64,000 nt of DNA from Ensifer adhaerens (GCF_002007205.1 NZ_LAZS01000008.1:186001-250000); one strand, 5' to 3'. Positions 17,598 to 25,912 are shown, counted from the first letter of the stretch. The notes: generated by a model from the sequence alone, not told the origin. A program made the numbers and translations.

Positions 17598-18437
17598 ATG
17601 CCCGAAAAAGAGATCCGCCGCCGCGCCTTCCTGCAGCTTTCCGCCGGGTTGGCGGCCGCTGGTCTCGCCGGCTGCGCCTCGCCGCGGCCGACGGTGACGC
17701 GTTCCTATGCGCCGGAACCGGTTCCCGAGGCCAACACGTTCCTTGCCGACATGTACGGCGAGAAACCGAACGAACCCTATCCGCTGCCGGCCATTCCCTA
17801 CGATAAGATCGATCCGCGCTTCTACCGCCAGATGGTCGCAGACCCGACCGGCGAGAAGCCGGGAACGCTGGTCGTCGACGTCGGCAACCACTTTCTCTAC
17901 AGGGTCTATGAAGGCGGCCAGGCGATGCGCTACGGCGTCGGTCTCGGGCGCGCCGGTTTCGCCTGGGCGGGTCGCGGAGTCATCCAGTACAAGCGCGAAT
18001 GGCCGCGCTGGAAACCGCCGAACGAGATGGTGGCGCGCCAGCCCGAGCTGCAGCAATTCAGCATCGAAGCGGGTGGCATGGATCCCGGCCTTAAGAACCC
18101 GCTCGGCGCCCGCGCCATGTACATTTTCCAGAACGGCGAAGACACGCTCTATCGTATTCACGGCTCGCCGGAATGGTGGACGATCGGCAAGTCGGTGTCT
18201 TCGGGCTGCGTCCGCATGATCAACCAGGATGTCGTCGATCTCTACAACCGCGTGCCGAACGGCACGCCAATCGTCGTCACCGACCTCTCGGGCGGCGGCA
18301 TGGTGCAATCGCAGCCAATGCCGGGCGCGCAGCCTTTGCCCGACTCGCAGCCGTTGCCGGACTCGCAGCCGCTGCCGCGCTCGCCGGACTATATGCTGAT
18401 GGGACCAGACGGATTGCCGCTGCCTCAGCCGCTTTGA
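17598..18437 (+). CDS. L,D-transpeptidase lipoprotein (YkuD domain, Pro-rich tail)
   Basis: A 279-residue protein with a twin-arginine-like lipoprotein signal (RRRAFLQLSAGLAAAGLAGC; Cys28). The YkuD/LdtA catalytic domain has GTLVVDVGNHFLYRVYEGGQ, RYGVGLGRAGFAWAG, and the active site YRIHGSPEWWTIGK ... SSGCVRM with nucleophile Cys204. After the domain comes a low-complexity tail with repeated QPLPDS units, perhaps spanning the wall or binding a partner. It is 84 bp downstream of the YafK-type gene on the same strand and paralogous to the next two genes. Predicted role: 3-3 cross-linking or protein attachment to peptidoglycan in the periplasm. Confidence 0.92.
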   Translation: MPEKEIRRRAFLQLSAGLAAAGLAGCASPRPTVTRSYAPEPVPEANTFLADMYGEKPNEPYPLPAIPYDKIDPRFYRQMVADPTGEKPGTLVVDVGNHFLYRVYEGGQAMRYGVGLGRAGFAWAGRGVIQYKREWPRWKPPNEMVARQPELQQFSIEAGGMDPGLKNPLGARAMYIFQNGEDTLYRIHGSPEWWTIGKSVSSGCVRMINQDVVDLYNRVPNGTPIVVTDLSGGGMVQSQPMPGAQPLPDSQPLPDSQPLPRSPDYMLMGPDGLPLPQPL

Positions 18438-18485
18438 GGCAAACCGTCCGGCGAGAGCGTGAAAATTACGCCAGTGTGTCGCCCG

Positions 18486-19202
18486 TCACAGGACGAGCAG
18501 CGGCGTCTTGCCTCGGACCCGATCGTAAAGATCGATCGCATCCTGCTGCAGCATGCGCACGCAGCCGGCCGACGCGTTCTTGCCGATCGAGCGCCACTGT
18601 GGCGAACCGTGGATGCGGTAGAGCGTGTCCTGGCCATCCTGGAAAATGTACATGGCGCGAGCGCCGAGCGGGTTGTCGAGGCCTGGATCCATGCCGCCGG
18701 CATCGATGCCGTATTTCTTGAGGTGCGGCTGGCGCGCGACCATGTCGTCCGGCACCGTCCAGCGCGGCCACTTGCGCTTCCATTGCACCACGGCCCGCCC
18801 CTTCCAGGCGCGGCCGGCTGCACCAAGGCCGACGCCGTAACGGATGGCGCGCCCACCCGGCAGGACGTAGTAGAGGAACATCGTCTGGGTATCGACGACG
18901 ATCGAATAGGGCGGCTCGTTGGTGGCATAGGCCACTTCCTGGCGCAGGAACTGCGGCTTGATCTCCGTGTGCTGGATGCCCGGAACGTCGTAGCCCTCGT
19001 CCTTCACCGGCGCGTAGATCCTGGCGTAGTCGAAGGTCTTCGTCGGCACGCCCGCCGCATCCGCCGCCTTTTCCGGCGAGCCGCCGTCACGGGAGATCGG
19101 TTCGATCAGCTTCGGCTTCGGTTCGGGTTTCGGGATCTGCGTGCAGGCGCTCAAGACGGAACTGGCGATCACCGCGAGCAGCGACCGGCGGGACAAATTC
19201 AT
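18486..19202 (-). CDS. L,D-transpeptidase lipoprotein (YkuD domain)
   Basis: A 238-residue paralogue of its neighbours. The signal with lipobox is MNLSRRSLLAVIASSVLSAC. A Pro/Lys linker (KPEPKPK) leads to the YkuD domain: YSIVVDTQTMFLYYVLPGGR, RYGVGLGAAGRAWKG, and the active site YRIHGSPQW ... NASAGCVRM with the nucleophile Cys. ATG 19202 is preferred; a GTG two codons upstream (19208) is also possible. It ends 48 bp from the convergent Pro-tailed paralogue and has the opposite orientation, showing that the cluster was built by duplication with inversion or by independent arrivals. Confidence 0.92.
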   Translation of the reverse strand: MNLSRRSLLAVIASSVLSACTQIPKPEPKPKLIEPISRDGGSPEKAADAAGVPTKTFDYARIYAPVKDEGYDVPGIQHTEIKPQFLRQEVAYATNEPPYSIVVDTQTMFLYYVLPGGRAIRYGVGLGAAGRAWKGRAVVQWKRKWPRWTVPDDMVARQPHLKKYGIDAGGMDPGLDNPLGARAMYIFQDGQDTLYRIHGSPQWRSIGKNASAGCVRMLQQDAIDLYDRVRGKTPLLVL

Positions 19203-19257
19203 CGACACTTTATACTATTCCAGGGTTGGAGATTTCGGTTGGGAGGGTCCGAAGGGA

Positions 19258-19276
19258 GGCCCAAGGCTGTTGGGCC
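19258..19276 (-). terminator. Hairpin between two L,D-transpeptidase genes
   Basis: GGCCCAA and TTGGGCC can pair as a 7-bp stem with a 5-base loop, between the end of one transpeptidase gene (19388) and the start of the next (19202). There is no clear T-run, so it is a weak terminator or RNA-processing site. Confidence 0.3.
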
Positions 19277-19387
19277 GAACCGTGACCGAAATGTGGTGAA
19301 AATCTTTCTTTGGCGTGGATCGCTTGCGCGAGGCGGTACTCGTTGTCGAAGTGTTGCAGAATTCCCGCGCTGCCTCCGTTGGCCATC

Positions 19388-20155
19388 CTATCCGATGGCC
19401 AGGTCGCCCTTGCTCGGATCCGGAATGACGATGATGGTGCTGCCGTCGCGGACCTGATCGTAGAGATAGACGACGTCCTGGTTGATGAGGCGGATGCAGC
19501 CCGAAGAGACCGCCTTGCCGATCGAGTGCGCCTCGGGACTGCCATGGATGCGGTAGAGCGTGTCCTTGCCGTCCTTGTGGATGTAGAGCGCCCGCGCGCC
19601 GAGCGGGTTCTTGATACCGGGAGGCATGCCGCCGTTGGCGATGCTGTAGGGGGCGAGCTTCGGCTGACGCGCGACCATCTCGTCGGGCGGCGTCCAGCGC
19701 GGCCACTGGCGCTTGTAGGCGACGATCGCGCGGCCCGACCAGGCAAAGCCCTCGCGCCCGACGCCGATGCCATAGCGCATCGCGCGCCCACCCGGCAGTA
19801 CGTGATAGAGATACTTCGCCGGCGTATCGACGATCAGCGTGCCGGGCCGCTCGCTGGTCGGATAATCCACCTCCTGCCGCCAGAACTTCGGATCGACCTC
19901 GGCGATCTTCACATCGGGGATCGGAAACTGTTCGTCGGGCATGGCGTAGTACATCGGCGGCACCGTCGGCCCGGCTGCGGGACGAACGGGCGTCGCAGCC
20001 ACCGGCACCACCGCGGGCGTCGGGCGCGCGGTCGCGCAGCCGGTGACGAACAGCGAGGCTGCGCCGACGAAAAGGCTGCGGCGGGTGAGCGCGATGCCGG
20101 TCTTGTGATCGGTCGTGGAGGAAGAAAGCTCGTTTGCTTCGGTCATATCGGGCAT
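19388..20155 (-). CDS. L,D-transpeptidase lipoprotein (YkuD domain)
   Basis: A 255-residue lipoprotein. A cytoplasmic N-terminal stretch of about 20 residues is followed by a twin-arginine-like signal (LTRRSLFVGAASLFVTGC). The Pro/Ala/Val linker leads to the YkuD domain: GTLIVDTPAKYLYHVLPGGR, RYGIGVGREGFAWSG, and the active site YRIHGSPEAHSIGK ... SSGCIRL with the nucleophile Cys. It is divergent from the response-regulator gene, with a CTTAAG-N5-CTTAAG box midway in the 106-bp spacer, so its transcription is probably controlled by that two-component system. Confidence 0.92.
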   Translation of the reverse strand: MPDMTEANELSSSTTDHKTGIALTRRSLFVGAASLFVTGCATARPTPAVVPVAATPVRPAAGPTVPPMYYAMPDEQFPIPDVKIAEVDPKFWRQEVDYPTSERPGTLIVDTPAKYLYHVLPGGRAMRYGIGVGREGFAWSGRAIVAYKRQWPRWTPPDEMVARQPKLAPYSIANGGMPPGIKNPLGARALYIHKDGKDTLYRIHGSPEAHSIGKAVSSGCIRLINQDVVYLYDQVRDGSTIIVIPDPSKGDLAIG

Positions 20156-20200
20156 TCAACGATTCGTTTGTTGCAATGCCGTCGCAGAGGGAAGTCCTAC

Positions 20201-20217
20201 CTTAAGGCTGCCTTAAG
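20201..20217. promoter_or_regulatory. QseB/PmrA-type tandem binding site CTTAAG-N5-CTTAAG
   Basis: Two CTTAAG hexamers separated by exactly five bases match the direct-repeat box known for PmrA/QseB-type response regulators (TTAA-N7-TTAA pattern). It lies 45 bp before the response-regulator gene and 46 bp before the divergent transpeptidase gene, so one dimer could control both. Confidence 0.65.
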
Positions 20218-20261
20218 GGAGCGATTTAACAGTCCGGCTCTCAAAAATGTGAGGAAAAGCA

Positions 20262-20924
20262 ATGCGAGTCCTGATCGTCGAAGACGACGATATCCTGCGT
20301 GACGGCCTGAAGGTCGGCCTGGCGCTGGCCGGCTTTACCAGCGATGCCGTCGGCACCTGCGATGCGGCCGCGACGGCGCTTGCCGCCAACGGCTTCGACG
20401 CGGTCGTGCTCGACCTGATGCTGCCGGACGGCTCCGGCCTCGATATTCTCAGGGACCTGCGCGCCAGGCAGAACGACGTTCCCGTGCTTCTGTTGACCGC
20501 GCGCGACACGGTGCGCGACCGCGTCGCCGGGCTCGACACCGGCGCCGACGACTATCTCGGCAAACCCTTCGACCTCGACGAGGTCGCCGCGCGGCTGCGG
20601 GCGCTGGCACGACGCTCCAGCGGCCGCGCGAGCGCCGGGCTCGAATGGTCGACGCTGAAACTCGATCCGGCAAGGCAATCGGTGGAGCAGGCCGGCAAGC
20701 CGGTGCAACTGTCGCGGCGCGAATACTCCATCCTGCATACGCTGATGTCGCATCCGGGCGTCATCTTCTCCAAGGCCAAACTCGAGGACAAGCTCTACGG
20801 CTGGCAGGAGGAAATCGAGAGCAATGCCGTCGAGGTGCACATCCACCACCTGCGCAACAAGCTCGGCCCGGGGCTGATCGAAACCATCCGGGGGATCGGC
20901 TACCGGCTGGGCGGGGCCGGCTGA
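20262..20924 (+). CDS. OmpR-family response regulator (QseB/PmrA-like)
   Basis: A 220-residue response regulator. The receiver domain (1-115) has the acidic pocket EDDD at 7-10, phosphoacceptor Asp51 (VVLDLMLPDGSG), the LLLTARD Thr and the YLGKPF Lys. The OmpR/PhoB winged helix (125-218) includes LSRREYSILHTLMSHPGV and NAVEVHIHHLRNKLG ... IRGIGYRL. The sequence is closest to the QseB/PmrA/BasR group. Its stop overlaps the kinase start by one base (TGATG). A tandem CTTAAG site lies upstream, consistent with autoregulation and control of the divergent L,D-transpeptidase. Confidence 0.93.
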   Translation: MRVLIVEDDDILRDGLKVGLALAGFTSDAVGTCDAAATALAANGFDAVVLDLMLPDGSGLDILRDLRARQNDVPVLLLTARDTVRDRVAGLDTGADDYLGKPFDLDEVAARLRALARRSSGRASAGLEWSTLKLDPARQSVEQAGKPVQLSRREYSILHTLMSHPGVIFSKAKLEDKLYGWQEEIESNAVEVHIHHLRNKLGPGLIETIRGIGYRLGGAG

Positions 20925-22318
20925 TGCAATCGCTGCGCACACGGCTTTTCGCCATCCTCCTGATCACGACCGGCCTCTTATGGCTGTCGGCCACCGTCTG
21001 GATCTTCCTCAGCACCCGCGCCGAAGTCGAACGCGTGCTCGACGCGCGGCTGATGGAGGCCGCACGCATGGTGAATTCGCTGATCGTCAGCCCCGACATG
21101 ATGAAGGAAGAGGGCGACGGCGACACCGGCCGCCCGGCGCAGAGCGCGATCAAGATCCCGCTGCTCGAACATCCGCATTACGACCGCCAGCTCTCCTGCC
21201 AGATCTGGTCGCTGGACGGCACCCTGATCGGCAAGTCGGACAGTGCACCCGACATGACCCTTGCGCCGCATGCGACGGGCTTCTCGGAAACCGTCATCAA
21301 CGGCGAGACCTGGCGGGTCTTTGCGGTGGAGAATGCGAGCCTCGGGGTGCGCGTGCTGGTCGGCGACAACCTGCGCATCCGCGACCGACTGGTCAACGAC
21401 CTGGTCAAGGGGCTGCTGCTGCCGGCGCTGCTGATCATTCCGCTTCTGGCCGTGTTGATCTGGCTCAGCGTCGGGCGCGGGCTGGCGCCGCTCAGGAAAC
21501 TTGCGGGCGACCTTGCAGCGCGCGAGGCCTCGGATCTGCACGCGATAGAGGATACCGGCACGACCCGCGAGATCAGCCCGGTGCTGAAGTCGCTGAACGG
21601 CCTCTTCGCCCGTGTCGCCGGCGCCCGCGAGCGCGAACAGAACTTCATCGCCTTTGCCGCCCACGAGCTGCGCACGCCACTGGCCGGCCTCAAGACGCAG
21701 GCGCAGGTGGCGCTCGCCAGCGACGACGGCGAGATCCGCGAGAAGGCGCTCGGCCAGATCGTCGCCGGGGTCGACCGGACCGGCAAGCTGGTGCGGCAAC
21801 TGCTTGACATCGCCTCGGTCGAAGCCTCAGAGAGCGCCCGGCCCGCGGCCGGCTTCGATGTCGGCGAGACGCTGGCCAACCTCAGGACCGAGCTCGCCGG
21901 CCAGGCACATCGCGTCGATGTTGTCATCAACGGGCCGATGTTCGGCCTCAGGATCAGCATGGATCCGGACCTCTTCCGGCTCGCGGCGCGCAACCTCTTG
22001 GAAAACGCCATCAACCATTCGCCATCAGGCGCAACGGTCTGCTGCCGCACCGAGAGGCGAGACCGGCATCTGGTGATCGCGATCGACGACGAGGGCCCCG
22101 GCATCCCCGAGGAGGAGATGCCGCGTGTGACCGAGCGTTTCTTCCGCGGCCGGTTCAAGGCGGCGGCCGGCAGCGGCCTGGGCTTGAGCATCGTCGAGCG
22201 GGCGCTCGATCGCACCGGCGCCGAGCTCGAGCTGTGCAACCGGGAGAGTGGCGGCCTGTCCGCCCGCATCGTGCTGCCGCTGGCCCTCGTCGAAGCCGCC
22301 ACAAGGGCGCAAGTCTAG
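20924..22318 (+). CDS. Sensor histidine kinase (QseC-like)
   Basis: A 464-residue membrane kinase with two membrane segments (about 8-30 and 158-182) enclosing a roughly 125-residue periplasmic sensor. A short HAMP-like linker is followed by the HisKA box AAHELRTPLAGLKTQAQVAL with His247 as phosphoacceptor, then the ATPase domain with N box NLLENAINHSP, DDEGPGIPEEEMPRV and SGLGLSIVERA. The domain order and sensor length match QseC/PmrB kinases. It is translationally coupled to the response regulator. The position next to four peptidoglycan L,D-transpeptidase genes suggests an envelope signal as input, which is inference. Confidence 0.93.
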   Translation: MQSLRTRLFAILLITTGLLWLSATVWIFLSTRAEVERVLDARLMEAARMVNSLIVSPDMMKEEGDGDTGRPAQSAIKIPLLEHPHYDRQLSCQIWSLDGTLIGKSDSAPDMTLAPHATGFSETVINGETWRVFAVENASLGVRVLVGDNLRIRDRLVNDLVKGLLLPALLIIPLLAVLIWLSVGRGLAPLRKLAGDLAAREASDLHAIEDTGTTREISPVLKSLNGLFARVAGAREREQNFIAFAAHELRTPLAGLKTQAQVALASDDGEIREKALGQIVAGVDRTGKLVRQLLDIASVEASESARPAAGFDVGETLANLRTELAGQAHRVDVVINGPMFGLRISMDPDLFRLAARNLLENAINHSPSGATVCCRTERRDRHLVIAIDDEGPGIPEEEMPRVTERFFRGRFKAAAGSGLGLSIVERALDRTGAELELCNRESGGLSARIVLPLALVEAATRAQV

Positions 22319-22382
22319 CTCAAAAGGAGGCGTTGACCTCACGCTCAGGAGTGACACGCTATTGCTCTGCCTCACGCCGCCA

Positions 22383-22400
22383 CCCCCGCGAAAGCAGGGG
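22383..22400. repeat. GC-rich hairpin with GAAA loop
   Basis: CCCCCGC and GCAGGGG flank a GAAA tetraloop (one mismatch) 65 bp after the histidine kinase stop and before the GFA gene. It looks like a terminator for the two-component operon without a T-run, or a dispersed palindromic element. Confidence 0.3.
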
Positions 22401-22427
22401 CGGCCCGACGAACCGAAGGAGGGTGTC

Positions 22428-22862
22428 ATGGCAGCAAACGGTAGCCATTCGGGAAAGTGCTTCTGCGGCGCAGTCGAGATCGAAGTGAGCGGCGATCCCG
22501 CCGCCATGGGCTTCTGTCACTGCAGCTCCTGCCGCAGCTGGTCGGCGGGACCGGTCAACGCGTTTACGCTCTGGCCGCCGGAGAAGGTGCGGATCGTCAA
22601 GGGCGCGGACAATCTCGTCGGCTATCAGAAGACGGCGACGAGCGTGCGCAAATGGTGCAAGGCCTGCGGCGGACATCTCATGACCGAGCATCCGCTGTGG
22701 GGCGTCACCGACGTCTTTGCCGCGGCAATCCCGTCGCTTGCCTTCAAGCCGGCGCTGCACGTCAACTATCAGGAGACGGTGCTGCCGATGAAGGACGGCC
22801 TGCCGAAATATCGCGACTTCCCGCCGGCCTTCGGCGGAACGGGCGAGATGATGGCGGAATGA
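22428..22862 (+). CDS. GFA-family (glutathione-dependent formaldehyde-activating-like) zinc protein
   Basis: A 144-residue protein of the Gfa/CENP-V family. Zinc-binding cysteines are visible in GKCFCGAVEIEVSG (residues 10-12), GFCHCSSCRSWSAG and KWCKACGGHLM, the classical pattern of this fold. Founding members were thought to assist glutathione-formaldehyde adduct formation, but most family members have no known substrate. ATG 22428 is preceded by AAGGAGGG. It stands alone on the plus strand between the two-component system and the convergent SulP gene. Confidence 0.88.
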   Translation: MAANGSHSGKCFCGAVEIEVSGDPAAMGFCHCSSCRSWSAGPVNAFTLWPPEKVRIVKGADNLVGYQKTATSVRKWCKACGGHLMTEHPLWGVTDVFAAAIPSLAFKPALHVNYQETVLPMKDGLPKYRDFPPAFGGTGEMMAE

Positions 22863-22875
22863 GCGCACCTTTCTG

Positions 22876-22980
22876 AAACGGCGCAGTTCCGGAACCGCTT
22901 CGCGCATTTCCGGGGATCGGCTTCTCCTGGTCCGCAATTCCGGACGGAAAACCGCTGCGCACTTTTCCTGGAATTGCTTT
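22876..22980. repeat. Degenerate pair of rhizobial intergenic repeat units
   Basis: The spacer after the GFA gene contains two related units. One, on the minus strand, reads AATTCCAGGAAAAGTGCG then CAGCGGTTTTCCGTCCGG; the other (GGAAATGCGCGAAGCGGTTC) is a weaker copy. I recognise the first as a sequence type seen many times between rhizobial genes. Its internal near-palindromes (TTCCGG/CCGGAA) could fold in RNA. The copy number elsewhere cannot be checked here. Confidence 0.45.
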
Positions 22981-24649
22981 ACCCCTGCACGCCGCCGGCG
23001 AGATAGTGCTGGAGCGCCGTGCGGGTATTGACGAACAGGCGGTCTGGACCGAGCTGATCGGCAAAGCCCGATGCGCGCACATAGGCAAGCACGTCCGGGT
23101 TCAGTTCGGCCAGCCAGACGGTGACGCCGTGTTCGCTGATGCGGCGCTCGCCCTCCATCATCATCTGCAGCGCCGAATATTCGATGTCGAAAACCCGGCT
23201 CATGTCGAGCACGAGGACCCTGGGCTTCTGTTTTGCGACCAGCATCTGCGCCTGGTCCGCCACCTGCTGGGCATTGCCAAAAAAGAGCCGCCCCTCCGGC
23301 CGGAGGATCAAGAGCCCCTCGAAGGTCTCGTCATCGGGGTGCTCGGGCGAGAGCGGTCGCAGCCGATCGGTGCCGCGCTTGCGACCGACGACATAGACCT
23401 TCGCCGAGGCCGCCTGGCGCGCTAGCCCGATGAAGGACAGCACGATCGCCACGATGATGCCCTGCAACGTGCCGAAAAACAGCACGCCGAGAAAGGCGGC
23501 CAGCGCCCAGTGAAACTCCATCAGCCGGACCTTGCGGACGGAGAGGAAATCCGCCGGCTTGATGAGCCCGATCGAGTAAACGATGACGATCGCGGCAAGG
23601 ACGGCCTGCGGCAGCAGGCCGAGCAACGGCGCGAGCACCAGCATGGTCGCAGCCGCTGCCGCCGCGGTGACCAGCGACGCCACCTGGCTGTGGCCGCCGA
23701 CCGCCCGCACCACGGCGGTTTGCGACGTGCCGCCGCCGGCGCTCATGGCGCCGAAGAAGGCGCCCCCGAAATTCGCGGCGCCCGTCGCCAGCAATTCGCG
23801 GTTCGCCCGGATCGGCGGATCGGACGGCGCGGCGAAAGCCCGGCCGGCGGCAATGGTCTCGGTGAAACTCATCAACGCGATGCCGAGCGCGCCCGGCAGG
23901 AGTTCCTGGACAAGACCCAGGCTCGGAAGCGTCAGCGAAGGCAGCGCCTGCGGGATGAAGCCGACGGTGGAAACACCGAGTGCTTCGAGACCGGCAAGCC
24001 AGGAAAGTGCGATGCCCGCGGCCACCGCCAGAAGCGGCGCCGGCGAATGCGGCCAGAGCCGCTCCATCGCGAGCAGCGCCACCAGCGCCGCTACGGCAAT
24101 CGCAAGCGTGAGCATCGAGGTCTCGGACAGGTGGCCGGCGATGCTGAGGATGTCGCGGAAGAAACCTTCCTTGGTGATGTGAATGCCGAGCAGCTTCGGC
24201 ACCTGATCAAGCACGATGACAAGGCCGATACCAGCCTTGAAACCGATCAGCACCGGCGACGAGATGAAATTGGCGACGAAGCCGAAACGCAACAGCGACG
24301 CGAGGAACAGAAGCGCGCCCGTGAGCGCCGTCAGCGTCGCAGTCGCCGTCAAGAGCTTGGCGGGATCGCCATCCGGCACGGCAAGGCCGAGCTGCGTGCC
24401 GGCGAGGATCGCAAGCGTGGTGGTCGACGAGACGCTGAGAACGCGCGACGTGCCGAGAAGCGCGTAGATGATCATCGGCACGAAGGCGGTGTAGAGACCG
24501 ACGCTGACGGGCAGGCCGGCGACCGTAGCATAGGCCATGGCCTTGGGCAGAACCACGGCGGCGGCCGTGAGACCTGCAATCAGATCCAGCCGGAAACCCG
24601 CGGACAGACCGCGTCCGCCGCCGGCAAGCGAATGCTCATGCGATGCCAT
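22979..24649 (-). CDS. SulP/SLC26-family anion transporter with STAS domain
   Basis: A 556-residue SulP transporter. The membrane part (to about residue 400) carries the family signature near the N-terminus (DLIAGLTAAAVVLPKAMAYA, TVAGLPVSVGLYTAFVPMII) and FGAMSAGGGTSQTAVVRAVG. The C-terminal STAS domain (about 430-550) has VLVLDMSRVFDIEYSALQMM. The family transports sulfate, bicarbonate or C4-dicarboxylates; the substrate cannot be decided and no carbonic anhydrase adjoins. The ATG at 24649 is chosen because GAAGGA lies seven bases upstream; an in-frame TTG at 24667 lacks such a site. Confidence 0.92.
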   Translation of the reverse strand: MASHEHSLAGGGRGLSAGFRLDLIAGLTAAAVVLPKAMAYATVAGLPVSVGLYTAFVPMIIYALLGTSRVLSVSSTTTLAILAGTQLGLAVPDGDPAKLLTATATLTALTGALLFLASLLRFGFVANFISSPVLIGFKAGIGLVIVLDQVPKLLGIHITKEGFFRDILSIAGHLSETSMLTLAIAVAALVALLAMERLWPHSPAPLLAVAAGIALSWLAGLEALGVSTVGFIPQALPSLTLPSLGLVQELLPGALGIALMSFTETIAAGRAFAAPSDPPIRANRELLATGAANFGGAFFGAMSAGGGTSQTAVVRAVGGHSQVASLVTAAAAAATMLVLAPLLGLLPQAVLAAIVIVYSIGLIKPADFLSVRKVRLMEFHWALAAFLGVLFFGTLQGIIVAIVLSFIGLARQAASAKVYVVGRKRGTDRLRPLSPEHPDDETFEGLLILRPEGRLFFGNAQQVADQAQMLVAKQKPRVLVLDMSRVFDIEYSALQMMMEGERRISEHGVTVWLAELNPDVLAYVRASGFADQLGPDRLFVNTRTALQHYLAGGVQG

Positions 24650-24906
24650 CCGGATGTCCTTCGGCAAGAGCTTTCATGAGATTATTCTAAAGCGATAGCA
24701 CTCGGCCAATGCCGTGGCAAGGAACCAGAGACCGCCATCGCGCGCCGCTTTCCGGCGGGCAAAACAGACGCTGGCAGGCCGCCATACAGAAGGCTATCGT
24801 GAGTGCCGCGGGCTGCGTCGAGAGGGGATCTCGACGGCGGGGAGCGAGCCGGCACCGGCCACCACGGATAGGTGGGGATGGTGTGGCGCGCGCGAGGGAG
24901 GATTGC

Positions 24907-25260
24907 GTGACGGAATCTCATCGCAGACGGCAGACGAAGCGGATGCGGCGCCTGTTCTTTTCCAATCTCTACCGGCAGCTTCAGCTGCTCTGGCCGATCT
25001 TCTCCGCGATCCTGATCGTGATGGCAGCATCCGGCGTCGTCATCGGCCGCATCGAGGACTGGCGGCTCGACGAAGCGCTTTACTTCACCTTCGTCACCGG
25101 GCTGACGATCGGCTACGGCGATCTCACGCCCAAGCATTTGAGCGCCCGTATCCTGGCCATGGTGATCGGCTTTTCCGGCATCGTGCTGACCGGCCTCGTC
25201 GCGGCCGTCACCGTGCAGGCGCTGAATGCGACCGGCAGGGATGATGCGGACGATCGCTGA
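24907..25260 (+). CDS. Small two-TM potassium channel protein
   Basis: A 117-residue protein with two membrane helices (about 37-55 and 85-108) and between them the K+ selectivity filter TIGYGD (in FVTGLTIGYGDLTPKHLSAR). It therefore has the minimal Ion_trans_2 (KcsA-like) pore and would act as a tetramer in the inner membrane. No RCK/TrkA domain is fused. The GTG at 24907 is chosen because GGGAGGA lies just upstream; an in-frame extension further upstream is Arg-rich and unconvincing. The 257 bp between it and the SulP gene hold nothing else I can recognise. Confidence 0.85.
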   Translation: MTESHRRRQTKRMRRLFFSNLYRQLQLLWPIFSAILIVMAASGVVIGRIEDWRLDEALYFTFVTGLTIGYGDLTPKHLSARILAMVIGFSGIVLTGLVAAVTVQALNATGRDDADDR

Positions 25261-25269
25261 GAGAGCGGA

Positions 25270-25286
25270 CAGGCAAGGCTTGCCTG
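25270..25286. terminator. Hairpin between convergent K+ channel and nitroreductase genes
   Basis: CAGGCAA and TTGCCTG form a 7-bp stem with a 3-base loop in the 49-bp gap between two convergent genes; likely a bidirectional terminator, though without a T-run. Confidence 0.4.
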
Positions 25287-25309
25287 CCCCCGGCGCATGC
25301 TTCCGCGGT

Positions 25310-25912
25310 TCAGCCGGCCACGAACCGGCCTTCGGATACAATCTGCGACAGCGCCTTGCGCGGGCTTGGCTGTTCGCGCTGCTGCAGCGCTTGCGGAAGC
25401 AGCGCCTTGTCGCCGAGGCGCCCGATCGCGACGGCCGCTTCGATGCGGTAGTTCTCGGGTACGTCTAGCTCGGTTCGGGCGCGCTCGTAGTCGAGGCCGG
25501 CCATGCCGTGCGCCTGCCAGCCGGAATGGGCGGCCTGCAGCGCCAGTGCGCCCCAGGCAGCACCCGCATCGAAGGAATGGGTGTAGGACGGCACTTCTTC
25601 GCTGGCCCCCGGCGGCAGCAGCGAAGTCTTCGACAGCACGAAGATCAGCGCCGAGGCTTCCGCCGCCCAGCTCCGGTTGAAATCGTTGAGCAGGCCAAGC
25701 AGCTTCTCCCAGCCTTCGCTGCCGCGGCGCGCATAGACGAAATGCCATGGCTGGGCGTTGTAGGCCGATGGCGCCCAGCGGGCAGCCTCGAGGATCTCGA
25801 ACAGCTCGGGCTCGGAAATTTTGGCACCCGAATAGGCGCGCGGGGACCAGCGCTCGAGGAAAAGCGGATTGATCGCATAATCCGCGACGCGGGAATTCAC
25901 ATGCAAGGTCAT
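25310..25912 (-). CDS. Nitroreductase-family flavoprotein
   Basis: A 200-residue member of the nitroreductase (NfsB/FRase I-like) family: INPLFLERWSPRAYSGAKIS and AARWAPSAYNAQPWHFVYAR bear the FMN-phosphate and ring contacts typical of the family (Arg-S-x-R-x-Y/F and the PSxxNxQPW motif). AAWGALALQAAHSGWQAHGM and a C-terminal EAAVAIGRLGDK follow. It is probably a dimeric NAD(P)H-dependent FMN reductase of nitro or quinone compounds; the natural substrate is unknown. A monocistronic gene converging on the K+ channel gene. Confidence 0.9.
   Translation of the reverse strand: MTLHVNSRVADYAINPLFLERWSPRAYSGAKISEPELFEILEAARWAPSAYNAQPWHFVYARRGSEGWEKLLGLLNDFNRSWAAEASALIFVLSKTSLLPPGASEEVPSYTHSFDAGAAWGALALQAAHSGWQAHGMAGLDYERARTELDVPENYRIEAAVAIGRLGDKALLPQALQQREQPSPRKALSQIVSEGRFVAG

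Noticed and set aside
19381-19400. GGCCATC/GATGGCC hairpin overlapping a transpeptidase stop codon
   Set aside because: It includes the stop codon and has no T-run; more likely coincidental than a terminator.
17598-20155. Possibility that some of the four transpeptidase genes are pseudogenes
   Set aside because: All keep signal peptides, full-length domains and the His and Cys of the active site.
24709-24906. In-frame extension upstream of the K+ channel gene
   Set aside because: Arg/Gly-rich and unlike a channel N-terminus; a strong GGGAGGA site supports the GTG at 24907.
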